Source: Acidimicrobiales bacterium (lineage in GTDB: Bacteria > Actinomycetota > Acidimicrobiia > Acidimicrobiales > VFJN01). From it: a stretch of 50,919 nucleotides of DNA. The notes below the pieces were generated by a model. It worked only from the letters and a program-made list of their open reading frames with translations. It made no database searches and was not told the DNA's origin. The stretch is taken from NCBI GenBank assembly GCA_035316325.1, contig DATHJB010000185.1, positions 1-50,919 on the forward strand, written 5' to 3'. Below, piece by piece: positions 26,881-33,420 of the stretch (positions are counted from its first letter, which is position 1; every line of letters starts with the position of its first letter). Made by a program: the position numbers and the translations under genes.

Positions 26881-27134
26881 TGGCGAGCGACGCAGAGAGA
26901 GCGAGGGAGACCAAGGCTCGGCTCTCCAGTCCCGGAGGCTGGGGCCAGGTCGGCAGCGCGACCGAGCACCAGCGGTACGCCAAGCAGGTCGGCAGTCGAA
27001 GCCGGCGTCGTTGCCCGTGGTGCCCGAAGGGTCAGCGGCCGCGGGCCACGCACGTTGGCATGGCCAACGGTGTCGCACTCACCTCCGGCTGCGAGTGGCA
27101 CGTGGCTATGTGGGTGCGAGGCAAGGAGGACTAG
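26880..27134 (+). CDS. Zinc-finger-like hypothetical protein
   Basis: 84 residues from a GTG at 26880 that shares its G with the upstream TAG. CPWCPKGQ, then ATHVGMANG and SGCEWHVAMW, form a CxxC...H...CxxH pattern. Basic N terminus. Unknown function. Confidence 0.6.
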   Translation: MASDAERARETKARLSSPGGWGQVGSATEHQRYAKQVGSRSRRRCPWCPKGQRPRATHVGMANGVALTSGCEWHVAMWVRGKED

Positions 27135-27136
27135 CC

Positions 27137-27340
27137 ATGACCCCCGACACCCCGACGCTGACCGAGGTGGGCGACTTCACCGCCGACCTGCGCGACCTGT
27201 CCCGGCGGCTGATGCGCTTCGAGGACATCCCGGCCGGCGAGCTCGCGGACTTCCACACCCGGAAGCAGGCGCTGCTCGAACGCATCGAACCCGCAAGTAC
27301 CGTGAGCGACACCCGGCTGTGGCGGCCGGACCGGAGCTAG
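27137..27340 (+). CDS. Small helical protein
   Basis: 67 residues from an ATG at 27137 with AAGGAGG upstream. Helical core (DLRDLSRRLMRFEDIPAGEL, FHTRKQALLERI). Function unknown. Confidence 0.6.
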   Translation: MTPDTPTLTEVGDFTADLRDLSRRLMRFEDIPAGELADFHTRKQALLERIEPASTVSDTRLWRPDRS

Positions 27341-27351
27341 GAGAAGGCGAG

Positions 27352-27696
27352 ATGGCGAAGTACACCGGCTCGGTCAGAGAAGCGCTCAACCGGTGGCGGA
27401 AGCCCCACATCCACAGCATCGACACCGAGGCCCACAGCACCAACGGGTTGCAAGGTGCGTCGGTGTCGATTCGCTCGGCGACCGGTGAGGTGACGCTCAT
27501 TGTGACCAGCGTCGCCGTTGAGTCTGGCGCCGGGCAGCTCGATGAGGTCTACCGATCCTTCGAGCTGCTGACGCATGCACCAAGCGACGCTGCGATGCTC
27601 GCCTCAGAGGTAGAGCGCCTGACGGCGCAGGTCGCAGACCTCAAGATCGCTTCTGGCCCCTCCCCTCCCGGTACTACCGGAGATGGAGGCGAGTAA
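27352..27696 (+). CDS. Hypothetical protein
   Basis: 114 residues from an ATG at 27352 with AGGAGAAGG upstream. Beta-rich middle (GASVSIRSATGEVTLIVTSV) and a coiled C-terminal helix (MLASEVERLTAQVADLKIA). The overall layout suggests a small dimeric protein; unrecognised. Confidence 0.6.
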   Translation: MAKYTGSVREALNRWRKPHIHSIDTEAHSTNGLQGASVSIRSATGEVTLIVTSVAVESGAGQLDEVYRSFELLTHAPSDAAMLASEVERLTAQVADLKIASGPSPPGTTGDGGE

Positions 27697-27968
27697 TGGG
27701 CGATGGCCTGTTCTGCGACACGTGTGGCAAACCGATCACCGGTGTCGCCAACACGCGAGCCATCTGGGACGGAGCCGAGACCTCGGACAGCTGGGCATGG
27801 CATCCGACCTGCAACCCGCCGCCGTTCCCCCAAGATGGACCTGCCGAACGGGTCGGACCCGGCGAATGGGTCGACATCACCGACCACGTCGTCGATGCAA
27901 CCGTCAGCCCCGGTCGGCCTCCCGGTACTACCGGACAGGGGCGGGACACAGAAGGAGGCGAGGGGTGA
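27696..27968 (+). CDS. Zinc-binding-like hypothetical protein
   Basis: 90 residues from an ATG at 27696. FCDTCGKPITG, then WAWHPTCNPPP, form a CxxC...HxxC ribbon of the kind seen in small LIM-like or zinc-ribbon phage proteins. The rest is acidic and disordered. Confidence 0.6.
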   Translation: MGDGLFCDTCGKPITGVANTRAIWDGAETSDSWAWHPTCNPPPFPQDGPAERVGPGEWVDITDHVVDATVSPGRPPGTTGQGRDTEGGEG

Positions 27969-28265
27969 GCGAGCCGCAGCGACGATGGTGGTGCGTCAAG
28001 ATGAACCTGCTCGGCGACCCACCCGTCGAGGACACGTCCGGCATCACCTGCGGTCCGGACCAGCAGTGCACCGGGGGACGCCGGGAAGGCGCGGCCTGCG
28101 GGTGGTATCTGCTCGTGCCGGAACCTTACGGCGACGAGCCTGACGAAAACGCGGAGCCCTGCGACTGGGGAGGCGTCATGCGCGGCCGACTGGGTGCCGG
28201 CGGTGACGTGGCGCCAGTACACAGTCGGCTTCGGGCGGGACAGCGAAGACGGAGGCGAGAAGTGA
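27965..28265 (+). CDS. Cysteine-rich protein with possible frameshift near its 3' end
   Basis: A GTG at 27965 (GTGA overlap) encodes SEPQRRWWCVKMNLLGDPP and then CGPDQQC...CGWYLLVPEP. After about 28165 this frame turns into Arg/Gly-rich shadow sequence and runs without a stop into the downstream HicB-like gene. The +1 frame carries the protein-like ADWVPAVTWRQYTVGFGRDS and ends DGGEK at a TGA (28263-28265) that overlaps the next ATG as TGATG, as elsewhere in this operon. A frameshift, programmed or a sequencing error, is therefore likely; an in-frame fusion is the alternative. Confidence 0.5.
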
Positions 28266-28744
28266 TGGGCGTCGATGTCGTGTTCAAGGCCAGGCCGTTC
28301 ACCGTCATCTCGTCGGACGCCTATCGAGAGTTGCGTCAGGCATTCCATGAGACGTTCCCGGACGACATGCCGGAGGAGTCCCACCGCTACCCGGACCTGC
28401 TGTGGGACGAGTACGAGCGGGTGCCGACCATCGAGGTCCGGTCACTCAGCCGCTACTACGGGCCCGGTTATGAGCGGGGGCAGTGGCCCAACATCAAGAC
28501 GATGGGATCGCGGGTACGGCTGATGGGCCACAAGCCGTGGGACCTGCCGTGGCGTCGAGCCGAGAGACGCCGAGGCAAGCGGGAGTGGCGCATCGAGGTC
28601 TGGCCCGATGAACTCGATGGCGGATTCGGTGCCGAATGCGTGGACCTGCCCGGCTGCATCAGCCAAGGCGACACCGAAGTCGAAGCCAGAGCGAACCTGG
28701 ATGACGCCATCGACGAATGGCTGGCAGCCGCCGACCGCGACTGA
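28265..28744 (+). CDS. HicB-like domain protein
   Basis: 159 residues from an ATG at 28265 with GGAGGCGA upstream. The C-terminal 55 residues fit the HicB antitoxin fold (AECVDLPGCISQGDTEVEAR followed by a DDAIDEWLAAAD helix). The N-terminal 100 residues (VFKARPFTVISSDAYRELRQ) are phage-specific. No HicA toxin gene is adjacent, so it may be an orphan antitoxin-like or RNase-H-fold protein. It is the last gene before a terminator hairpin. Confidence 0.7.
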   Translation: MGVDVVFKARPFTVISSDAYRELRQAFHETFPDDMPEESHRYPDLLWDEYERVPTIEVRSLSRYYGPGYERGQWPNIKTMGSRVRLMGHKPWDLPWRRAERRRGKREWRIEVWPDELDGGFGAECVDLPGCISQGDTEVEARANLDDAIDEWLAAADRD

Positions 28745-28757
28745 CCCGGACGCGCAA

Positions 28758-28789
28758 CAGCCCCCCGACCCGGAGGCCGAGGGGGGCTG
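28758..28789. terminator. Terminator-like hairpin after the plus operon
   Basis: CAGCCCCCC (28758-28766) pairs perfectly with GGGGGGCTG (28781-28789) across a 14-nt loop, 14 nt after the HicB-like stop codon. No T-tract. Between it and the tRNA (28790-28955) I see no convincing gene; one short plus-strand frame from about 28797 is protein-like at first but has no support. Confidence 0.65.
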
Positions 28790-28955
28790 CAACGTGGTGC
28801 CGCTACGAACCGACAGGTTCACGCTTGACGCACCGCAATGGGAGGCGGCAGCCAAGGGCGCCAGCGACCACCTCCGAGTTGAGAAGTGCCACCCTCGCAT
28901 CGGTTCGACCCGAGCACAGCTGCCTTTGGGGGCGGCGTGGGTACCCCGCAGCTCG

Positions 28956-29030
28956 TGGCAGCGATGGGATTTGAACCCACGACCTCAGGGTTATGAGCCC
29001 TGCGAGCTGACCGGACTGCTCCACGCTGCT
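28956..29030 (-). tRNA. tRNA-Met (CAT), initiator (fMet) type
   Basis: A full cloverleaf is visible on the minus strand: an acceptor stem GCAGCG/CGCTGC, D-arm GAGCAGTCCGGTCAGCTC, anticodon stem CAGGG-CTCATAA-CCCTG and T-arm GTGGG-TTCAAAT-CCCAT. The three consecutive G:C pairs next to the anticodon loop and the unpaired 1:72 position (A and C) are initiator tRNA hallmarks. The discriminator is A, and CCA is not encoded. It lies between two terminator hairpins, so it is probably a phage gene with its own transcription or processing. Confidence 0.9.
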
Positions 29031-29057
29031 GGCCCTCAGCGTAGCCCGGAAGCGGCA

Positions 29058-29090
29058 CTGCCCCCACCAGCCGAAAGCCAGTGGGGGCAG
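29058..29090. terminator. Terminator-like hairpin at the end of the late operon
   Basis: CTGCCCCCAC (29058-29067) pairs perfectly with GTGGGGGCAG (29081-29090), loop 13 nt. It lies about 30 nt beyond the stop of the holin-like gene. On the plus strand it is followed by a T-rich stretch. It probably ends late transcription before the tRNA. Confidence 0.7.
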
Positions 29091-29120
29091 TTGGTTGTTG
29101 CAGAGCTTCGTAACCCGGCC

Positions 29121-29468
29121 TCAGCGTACGTCGATGACCTCGGGCCGGTTTGGCACGGCCCAGACGCCGGCAGCCACAGCGGCGGCGATGGCGACGTTCA
29201 GCCACAGGGCGTTGGTCATGTGTTCCCCGTTGGCGAGGTAGCCGCCCAGCAGACCGAGCCCGGCGAGCGCACCCGCGGTGACGGCCTTGGCCTTGTCCCA
29301 CAGCGGCAGGCCGACGTTGGCGGTGACGAACACGGCGAACGCGGCGACGCCGGCCGTGGCGACCTGCACCCACTCGGGGTGCGTGATGGTGTCGTCGGTC
29401 ATCGCGGCGGCGACCGCCATCACGACGGCGCCGATCACTGCGGTGATGGACTTTGCGTAGGCACTCAC
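29121..29468 (-). CDS. Holin-like membrane protein
   Basis: 115 residues from a GTG at 29468 (GTGA overlap). Three or four hydrophobic helices (TAVIGAVVMAVAAAM, TAGVAAFAVFVTANVGLPLW, AVTAGALAGLGLLGGYLA, NVAIAAAVAAGVWAVPN) and a DDTITHPEWVQV motif typical of actinophage holins encoded after the endolysin. It would form the membrane lesion that triggers lysis. It is the last gene of the late operon. Confidence 0.75.
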   Translation of the reverse strand: MSAYAKSITAVIGAVVMAVAAAMTDDTITHPEWVQVATAGVAAFAVFVTANVGLPLWDKAKAVTAGALAGLGLLGGYLANGEHMTNALWLNVAIAAAVAAGVWAVPNRPEVIDVR

Positions 29469-29608
29469 CGGAGACTCCTGGCTCCGCCGGCACGGTTGAA
29501 GGCCCGGCGGATCTCAGCCGCCAGATCCTCCGGGGCTTTGCCCGTGAAGTGGATCTTCACCTCGATCGATGGAGTCGGGCAGCCATCGCTAACGGGAACG
29601 CAGCACAT
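29465..29608 (-). CDS. Small lysis-region protein
   Basis: 47 residues from an ATG at 29608 with a strong AAGGAGG. CCVPVSDGCPTPSIEVKIHF, then a helix (PEDLAAEIRRAFNRAGG). Unknown function. Confidence 0.6.
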   Translation of the reverse strand: MCCVPVSDGCPTPSIEVKIHFTGKAPEDLAAEIRRAFNRAGGARSLR

Positions 29609-29688
29609 TCTGTCCTCCTTGTTGGATTCGGGCGCGACGGTCTGGGACCTCGCGCACACGCCGAGGGGTCGTGGTAGGTGATGATCAC
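29557..29688 (-). CDS. Possible small ORF overlapping the next gene
   Basis: A GTG at 29688 overlaps the upstream stop as GTGA and opens VIITYHDPSACARGPRP, but its last 17 codons run out of frame over the following gene and look like shadow sequence. It is kept only because of the coupling-type start. Confidence 0.25.
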   Translation of the reverse strand: MIITYHDPSACARGPRPSRPNPTRRTECAAFPLAMAARLHRSR

Positions 29689-30134
29689 GGCGTGGTCTCG
29701 ACGTCGACGCAGACACCGGCGCCCGGGTCCCAGCGGCGGTCGGGTAGCTCGTTCACGATCTGCTCGAGGGCAGGGGTCAGCTGCTCGGTGAGATGCGCCC
29801 GGTAGGCGGCGATGTCTTCGGGGGAGGCGGCGGTCACGGTGAGGATCAGAGCCTCCCCGCCCGCGGTCCCTGACGCGACGCCGCCATCGAGGACCATGTC
29901 GCGGAGGATGCGGCGGGTCTCGGCGGCGTCGTCGCATGACCGCTCGGCGGCTGCGAGGCGGGTGGCTTCGATGGTGGCGTCCTGGCGTTCCTGCCGGTCG
30001 TTGAACGTCTCCTGGCGGATGAACCCCCACACCGATGCGCCGCCGAGGACGACGAAGCCGAGGAGGACCCCGGCGAGCGACTGGCGGACCGACACGGCCC
30101 GGCCGTCACCGACCGTGTCGTCGGTGGCTTTCAC
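29685..30134 (-). CDS. Single-pass membrane protein of the lysis region
   Basis: 149 residues from a GTG at 30134 (GTGA overlap). One transmembrane helix near the N terminus (SLAGVLLGFVVLGGASVWGF), then a long coiled and charged ectodomain (FNDRQERQDATIEATRLAAA). This looks like a spanin or a holin-antiholin accessory of actinophage lysis cassettes; the exact role is inference. Confidence 0.65.
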   Translation of the reverse strand: MKATDDTVGDGRAVSVRQSLAGVLLGFVVLGGASVWGFIRQETFNDRQERQDATIEATRLAAAERSCDDAAETRRILRDMVLDGGVASGTAGGEALILTVTAASPEDIAAYRAHLTEQLTPALEQIVNELPDRRWDPGAGVCVDVETTP

Positions 30135-30223
30135 TGGGCTGCGTCCAGCCACCAGGCCACGACCGCACCCACGGCGAGGGCGATGAGGGCGAGCCGATCC
30201 CGGTAGATGAACAGCAGCCGCAT
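30131..30223 (-). CDS. 30-residue membrane protein
   Basis: An ATG at 30223 (TGATG) encodes MRLLFIYRDRLALIAL followed by AVGAVVAWWLDAAQ, essentially one transmembrane helix. It is coupled to neighbours on both sides. Small lysis-region membrane protein. Confidence 0.55.
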   Translation of the reverse strand: MRLLFIYRDRLALIALAVGAVVAWWLDAAQ

Positions 30224-30444
30224 CACACCTCGGCTCCCGGGTCCGGGACCAGCGGCGGAGGAGGAGGCCCGGTGCGCACCTTCCCATACAGACGCGCCGC
30301 CTCCGTGCTGCCAAGCGCCGCGCCAATGAACGCCAACGCCGCCGGCCGTGCCCCCCAGAACGCCAGCTCGCAGGTCCCCCACCCGAGGGCCACCACGAAC
30401 TTCGCTGACCGCTCGAACTGCTCGGAGACGAGGCGCCTCCACAC
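30223..30444 (-). CDS. Membrane protein of the lysis region
   Basis: 73 residues from a GTG at 30444 with GAGG upstream. Two hydrophobic segments (KFVVALGWGTCELAFWG, ALAFIGAALGSTEAARL) and a proline-rich tail. It follows the endolysin and may be a second holin component. Confidence 0.6.
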   Translation of the reverse strand: MWRRLVSEQFERSAKFVVALGWGTCELAFWGARPAALAFIGAALGSTEAARLYGKVRTGPPPPPLVPDPGAEV

Positions 30445-30472
30445 GCGCTACCTCACCCTCGGGTAGGTCACG

Positions 30473-31273
30473 TCAGCCGTCGACGCGCAGGGTGTTGAGG
30501 TAGTCGAACTTGGCCTTGCTGACACCCCACACCAGCGCGCCCTCAGGCGGGCCCCAGCTCTCGCCGTCGACCTTCATCGTGACGAGCGGCCGTTCCGGGT
30601 CGTGGGTGGGGAGCAGGTGCAGCACCGCTCCGGTGTCCTTCTGGCGTGCGAACCACATCGGGTCTTCCTCCAAGGGTTCAGGGGTGGGCTCGGGGACGGG
30701 GGCCTGCGGGCGCAGGTCGGCGGTCAGGTGCTCGTAGTGGGCGAGGAACTGCGGCCACGGGAACGAGCGGCCGGGGTCCGTACGGCGGGCGGGGTCGCGT
30801 TCGGCGTGCGAGATGAACCCGGGGATACGCATCTCGGACTCCACCCGGTTGATGCGCCGCGCCGGAATGAGAATCCCCCGCCGGTCACGCAGCCAGCGGG
30901 CGTACCGGGCCGCTGCTGCTGCCGCTTGGTGGACGGCGCCGTCACGCCACGCCTTCGGAGCCAGCGGCCACACGTCCGCTCGAGTCGCGACGGACACGCC
31001 GTAGCTGTGCCGGTTGCTGCCGGTGCCGTCGTGGTACGCCTCGCAGTCGTAGGCCACGAGGTTGATGCAGCTGTCGGAGTCGACGAGGTCGTGGTACGAA
31101 CCCGGGTCGCTACGGGTGCGGACGAAGTTGGCGACCGCCTCCGCCCCGCCGTCGAATGCCACGAAGTCCGGAGTGTTCTCCGCAGTGTGAACACAGACCA
31201 CGCCGCTCGGGGCTTCCCGCCTCGGGCGACGGAACTGCGAGCTCGCGGGCGGGTGGGTGTCGAGCCAAGCCAT
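30473..31273 (-). CDS. Endolysin: N-acetylmuramoyl-L-alanine amidase
   Basis: 266 residues from an ATG at 31273 with GAGGAG upstream. The N-terminal 190 residues form an Amidase_2 fold: zinc ligands are suggested by VCVHTAEN, by SYHDLVD and by GFISHAERDPARRTDPG. It cleaves the bond between muramic acid and the peptide stem of peptidoglycan. The C-terminal 75 residues, after a Pro/Glu linker, form a small beta domain (MWFARQKDTGAVLHLLP) that may bind cell wall. Confidence 0.9.
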   Translation of the reverse strand: MAWLDTHPPASSQFRRPRREAPSGVVCVHTAENTPDFVAFDGGAEAVANFVRTRSDPGSYHDLVDSDSCINLVAYDCEAYHDGTGSNRHSYGVSVATRADVWPLAPKAWRDGAVHQAAAAAARYARWLRDRRGILIPARRINRVESEMRIPGFISHAERDPARRTDPGRSFPWPQFLAHYEHLTADLRPQAPVPEPTPEPLEEDPMWFARQKDTGAVLHLLPTHDPERPLVTMKVDGESWGPPEGALVWGVSKAKFDYLNTLRVDG

Positions 31274-31284
31274 GGTACATCTCC

Positions 31285-31578
31285 TCAGCGGTGCTGGACG
31301 TAGAGCTGCATGGTGCGGTCGTCGACGCGGCCCTGCGTAGTGGTGATCCGGGCGGTGAGCTGGACGAAGGTGTCGGCGGTCCCGCCTGACACCCAGGCGA
31401 CGACCTCCGTACCGTCGTGCTCGACGTCATCGATCTCCACGGTGTCGCCCTCGGCCTTGGTGACATCGACGGACGCGATCGTGTCGCCCGCTGGCAGCCA
31501 CGATGCCCATTTCCACTTGTAGTCGAGGACGGCGTCGGGGTCGTGTGGATACGTGGGTGGGGGCGCGATGTCTGTCAT
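31285..31578 (-). CDS. Small virion-associated protein
   Basis: 97 residues from an ATG at 31578 (overlaps the minor tail protein gene by 4 nt). LDYKWKWASWLPAGDTIASV and a beta-sandwich-like remainder resemble small tail-associated proteins that actinophages carry in front of the endolysin. Predicted beta-rich. Confidence 0.65.
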   Translation of the reverse strand: MTDIAPPPTYPHDPDAVLDYKWKWASWLPAGDTIASVDVTKAEGDTVEIDDVEHDGTEVVAWVSGGTADTFVQLTARITTTQGRVDDRTMQLYVQHR

Positions 31579-32987
31579 GTGACCACCAGCGTCCTTGTCT
31601 CGGAGGGGACGGTGAGCGTGCGGGTCTCGGCTTCGACGGTCATGGTGCGCTCGGGCGGGGTCGGGGCGATGGTCCCGGTGACGCCGCCGCTGGCGCTGAG
31701 CACGCCACCACCGACGAGTACGCCGGAGCCGGAGACCCGACGGGTTCCGGACGCCAGGAGCACACCTCCACCCTCAAGTACGGCGGAGCCTGTGATGGTG
31801 CCGGCAACGACGCCGGCTGCAGTGAGCTGACCGCCGCCGGCCAGGAGCCCAGCACCGTGCACGGTGCGAGACCCCACAGCGGCGAGCGTGCCGCCGCCAT
31901 CGAGTGAGCCCTGCCCGTTGACTCGCCGGGCACCGGCGGCAGTGAGCTGTCCTCCCCCACCGAGTGCTGCGATACCGGCAACCACTCGATGGCCGGAGGC
32001 CGCGAGCGTCCCGCCTCCCGTGAGGGCAGCCACCCCGTGGACGATGCGCTCACCGACTGCAGAGAGAACGCCTCCGCCGGCGAGAACACCAGCACCCGTG
32101 ACCGTGGGCGACGCCTCGCCGGACGCCAGGAGCACGCCCCCGCCAGCCAGGGCTGCGGCGCCGTGCACTCGGCGGGTACCGATGGCCGACAGCACGCCCG
32201 CCCCGGTGAGCGCACCGGCCCCGTAGACGGTCCGTCGCCCGGTTCCTGCGAGGGTGCCGCCGCCCGTCAGTGAGCCAGCGCCGTCGACGACCCGGTGCCC
32301 CGAGGCGACGAGTGCGCCGCCACCCTCCAGGACGCCGGAGCCTTCGACGGTCTCCCCGCCGGCGACCGCTCCGCGCACCGCCCACGTGATCACTGTGCGG
32401 CCGGACGCCTCCGCCCCGCCGGCCTGCCATGCGGCCGGGTTGATGCTCGACGCCGTCACGGTGTTGGTACACGAGTCGAGCCGGGTGGCGGTCGAAGAGA
32501 TCGACTGCTGGCTGTTGGGCAGCGGGTCGGTTGGGCTCGGGAAGGGGTCCTCGTTGGAGGCGTAGGTGGTGCCGACCAGTGTCTCTTCGCTGCCCCACGG
32601 GAAGTTGAGGTTGGGTGGGTCCGGCGAGTTGGAGGTGAACGCGACGGCTGGGGGTGTCGCCGGGTCGTGGCCGGACAGGCGTCGGGCGACGGCACTGAAC
32701 CGGCAGGTGTTGACGGTCGTGACCGTGATCGACGCCGGTGGCGTGGCGGCGAAGTCGATGTAGGCGTACGACGCGGTGACGCCGGTGCCTTCGGTCGCGG
32801 TGCTGTCGGCGAGCTCGGTCCACCCGGCGGGGAACGTCGTGCCCGGCGAGAGGTTGTTCTTGCCGGTCGCCATCTCGATCAAGACCCGGCTGCCGATGAC
32901 CGTGCCTGACGGCATCGTCACGACATGGGACGTCGCCAGCGTGTCACGGAAGCTGGTCTGGACCGCTTCGACGACCGGAGCGGCCAT
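31575..32987 (-). CDS. Minor tail protein with 11 Gly-rich repeats
   Basis: 470 residues. The N-terminal 200 residues are a beta-rich domain (VLIEMATGKNNLSPGTTFPA; SYAYIDFAATPPASITVTTV) found in tail-fibre proteins. Residues about 214-440 consist of 11 copies of a 20-22-residue unit of the form GxxxLxGGGxLxAxGxRxV, probably a beta-solenoid or extended shaft. The last residues are Thr/Glu-rich. Likely a tail fibre or tip appendage that meets the cell surface. Confidence 0.75.
   Translation of the reverse strand: MAAPVVEAVQTSFRDTLATSHVVTMPSGTVIGSRVLIEMATGKNNLSPGTTFPAGWTELADSTATEGTGVTASYAYIDFAATPPASITVTTVNTCRFSAVARRLSGHDPATPPAVAFTSNSPDPPNLNFPWGSEETLVGTTYASNEDPFPSPTDPLPNSQQSISSTATRLDSCTNTVTASSINPAAWQAGGAEASGRTVITWAVRGAVAGGETVEGSGVLEGGGALVASGHRVVDGAGSLTGGGTLAGTGRRTVYGAGALTGAGVLSAIGTRRVHGAAALAGGGVLLASGEASPTVTGAGVLAGGGVLSAVGERIVHGVAALTGGGTLAASGHRVVAGIAALGGGGQLTAAGARRVNGQGSLDGGGTLAAVGSRTVHGAGLLAGGGQLTAAGVVAGTITGSAVLEGGGVLLASGTRRVSGSGVLVGGGVLSASGGVTGTIAPTPPERTMTVEAETRTLTVPSETRTLVVT
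31667..32348 (-). repeat. Coding repeat array, 11 units of about 60 bp
   Basis: The DNA encoding the GGG-containing repeats of the minor tail protein repeats with about 60-66-bp periodicity. Units are diverged at the nucleotide level (for example GTGCCGCCACC variants), so the array is old rather than a recent slippage product. It is not a CRISPR array. Confidence 0.8.
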
Positions 32988-32991
32988 GGGT

Positions 32992-33393
32992 TCAGGTCGC
33001 CAGGAGGAGGTTGACCTCGATGTCCCCGGCCGGGATCACGAAGTCGTCGCCGACCAGCAACGCGTTGGCGGTCATCAACCCGTCGCCGAGGAACGTCCCG
33101 GCCGTCACGAGCGTCCACGCCGACCAGTGCGTGTAGTCCTCGGCGGCGGCGACGTCGACCCACGTGATGTCGGTGTCGTTGAGGATCCGGCGGGTCGCGG
33201 CGTTCGTCGCTGGAGAGCCGAACGAGGCCTGCGTGCGGGTCGTGTTGTCGGCGATGTTCGCCGTGCCGGCCGAGCCGGGGTCGCCGTCGTGGAGCTGGAT
33301 CCACACCGCAGTGGGGGCGGTCCAGTTGGCGGCGTTGCCGAAGCCGTTCAGGATGCTGTCGGCGATCGACTGCGAGAAACCGAGGGTGGTCAT
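32992..33393 (-). CDS. Tail fibre/tail-tip associated protein
   Basis: 133 residues. WTAPTAVWIQLHDGDPGSAG and the following beta-rich pattern match a widespread family of small phage tail proteins (VWIxLHxGDPG). Near-upstream GGAGAC serves as the ribosome-binding site. Confidence 0.7.
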   Translation of the reverse strand: MTTLGFSQSIADSILNGFGNAANWTAPTAVWIQLHDGDPGSAGTANIADNTTRTQASFGSPATNAATRRILNDTDITWVDVAAAEDYTHWSAWTLVTAGTFLGDGLMTANALLVGDDFVIPAGDIEVNLLLAT

Positions 33394-33420
33394 GGGTCTC
33401 CTTGCGAGGTCAGGTGGTGG

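Noticed and set aside
28265..28744. HicAB toxin-antitoxin pair
   Set aside because: No short HicA-like (dsRBD-type) ORF lies next to the HicB-like gene on either strand.
28956..29030. tRNA as the integration site (attB/attP core)
   Set aside because: It is 3-5 kb from both recombinases and enclosed by terminators, and I saw no second copy of its 3' end. I could not search exhaustively.
31667..32348. CRISPR-like repeat array
   Set aside because: The repeats are in-frame coding units without constant repeats and unique spacers.
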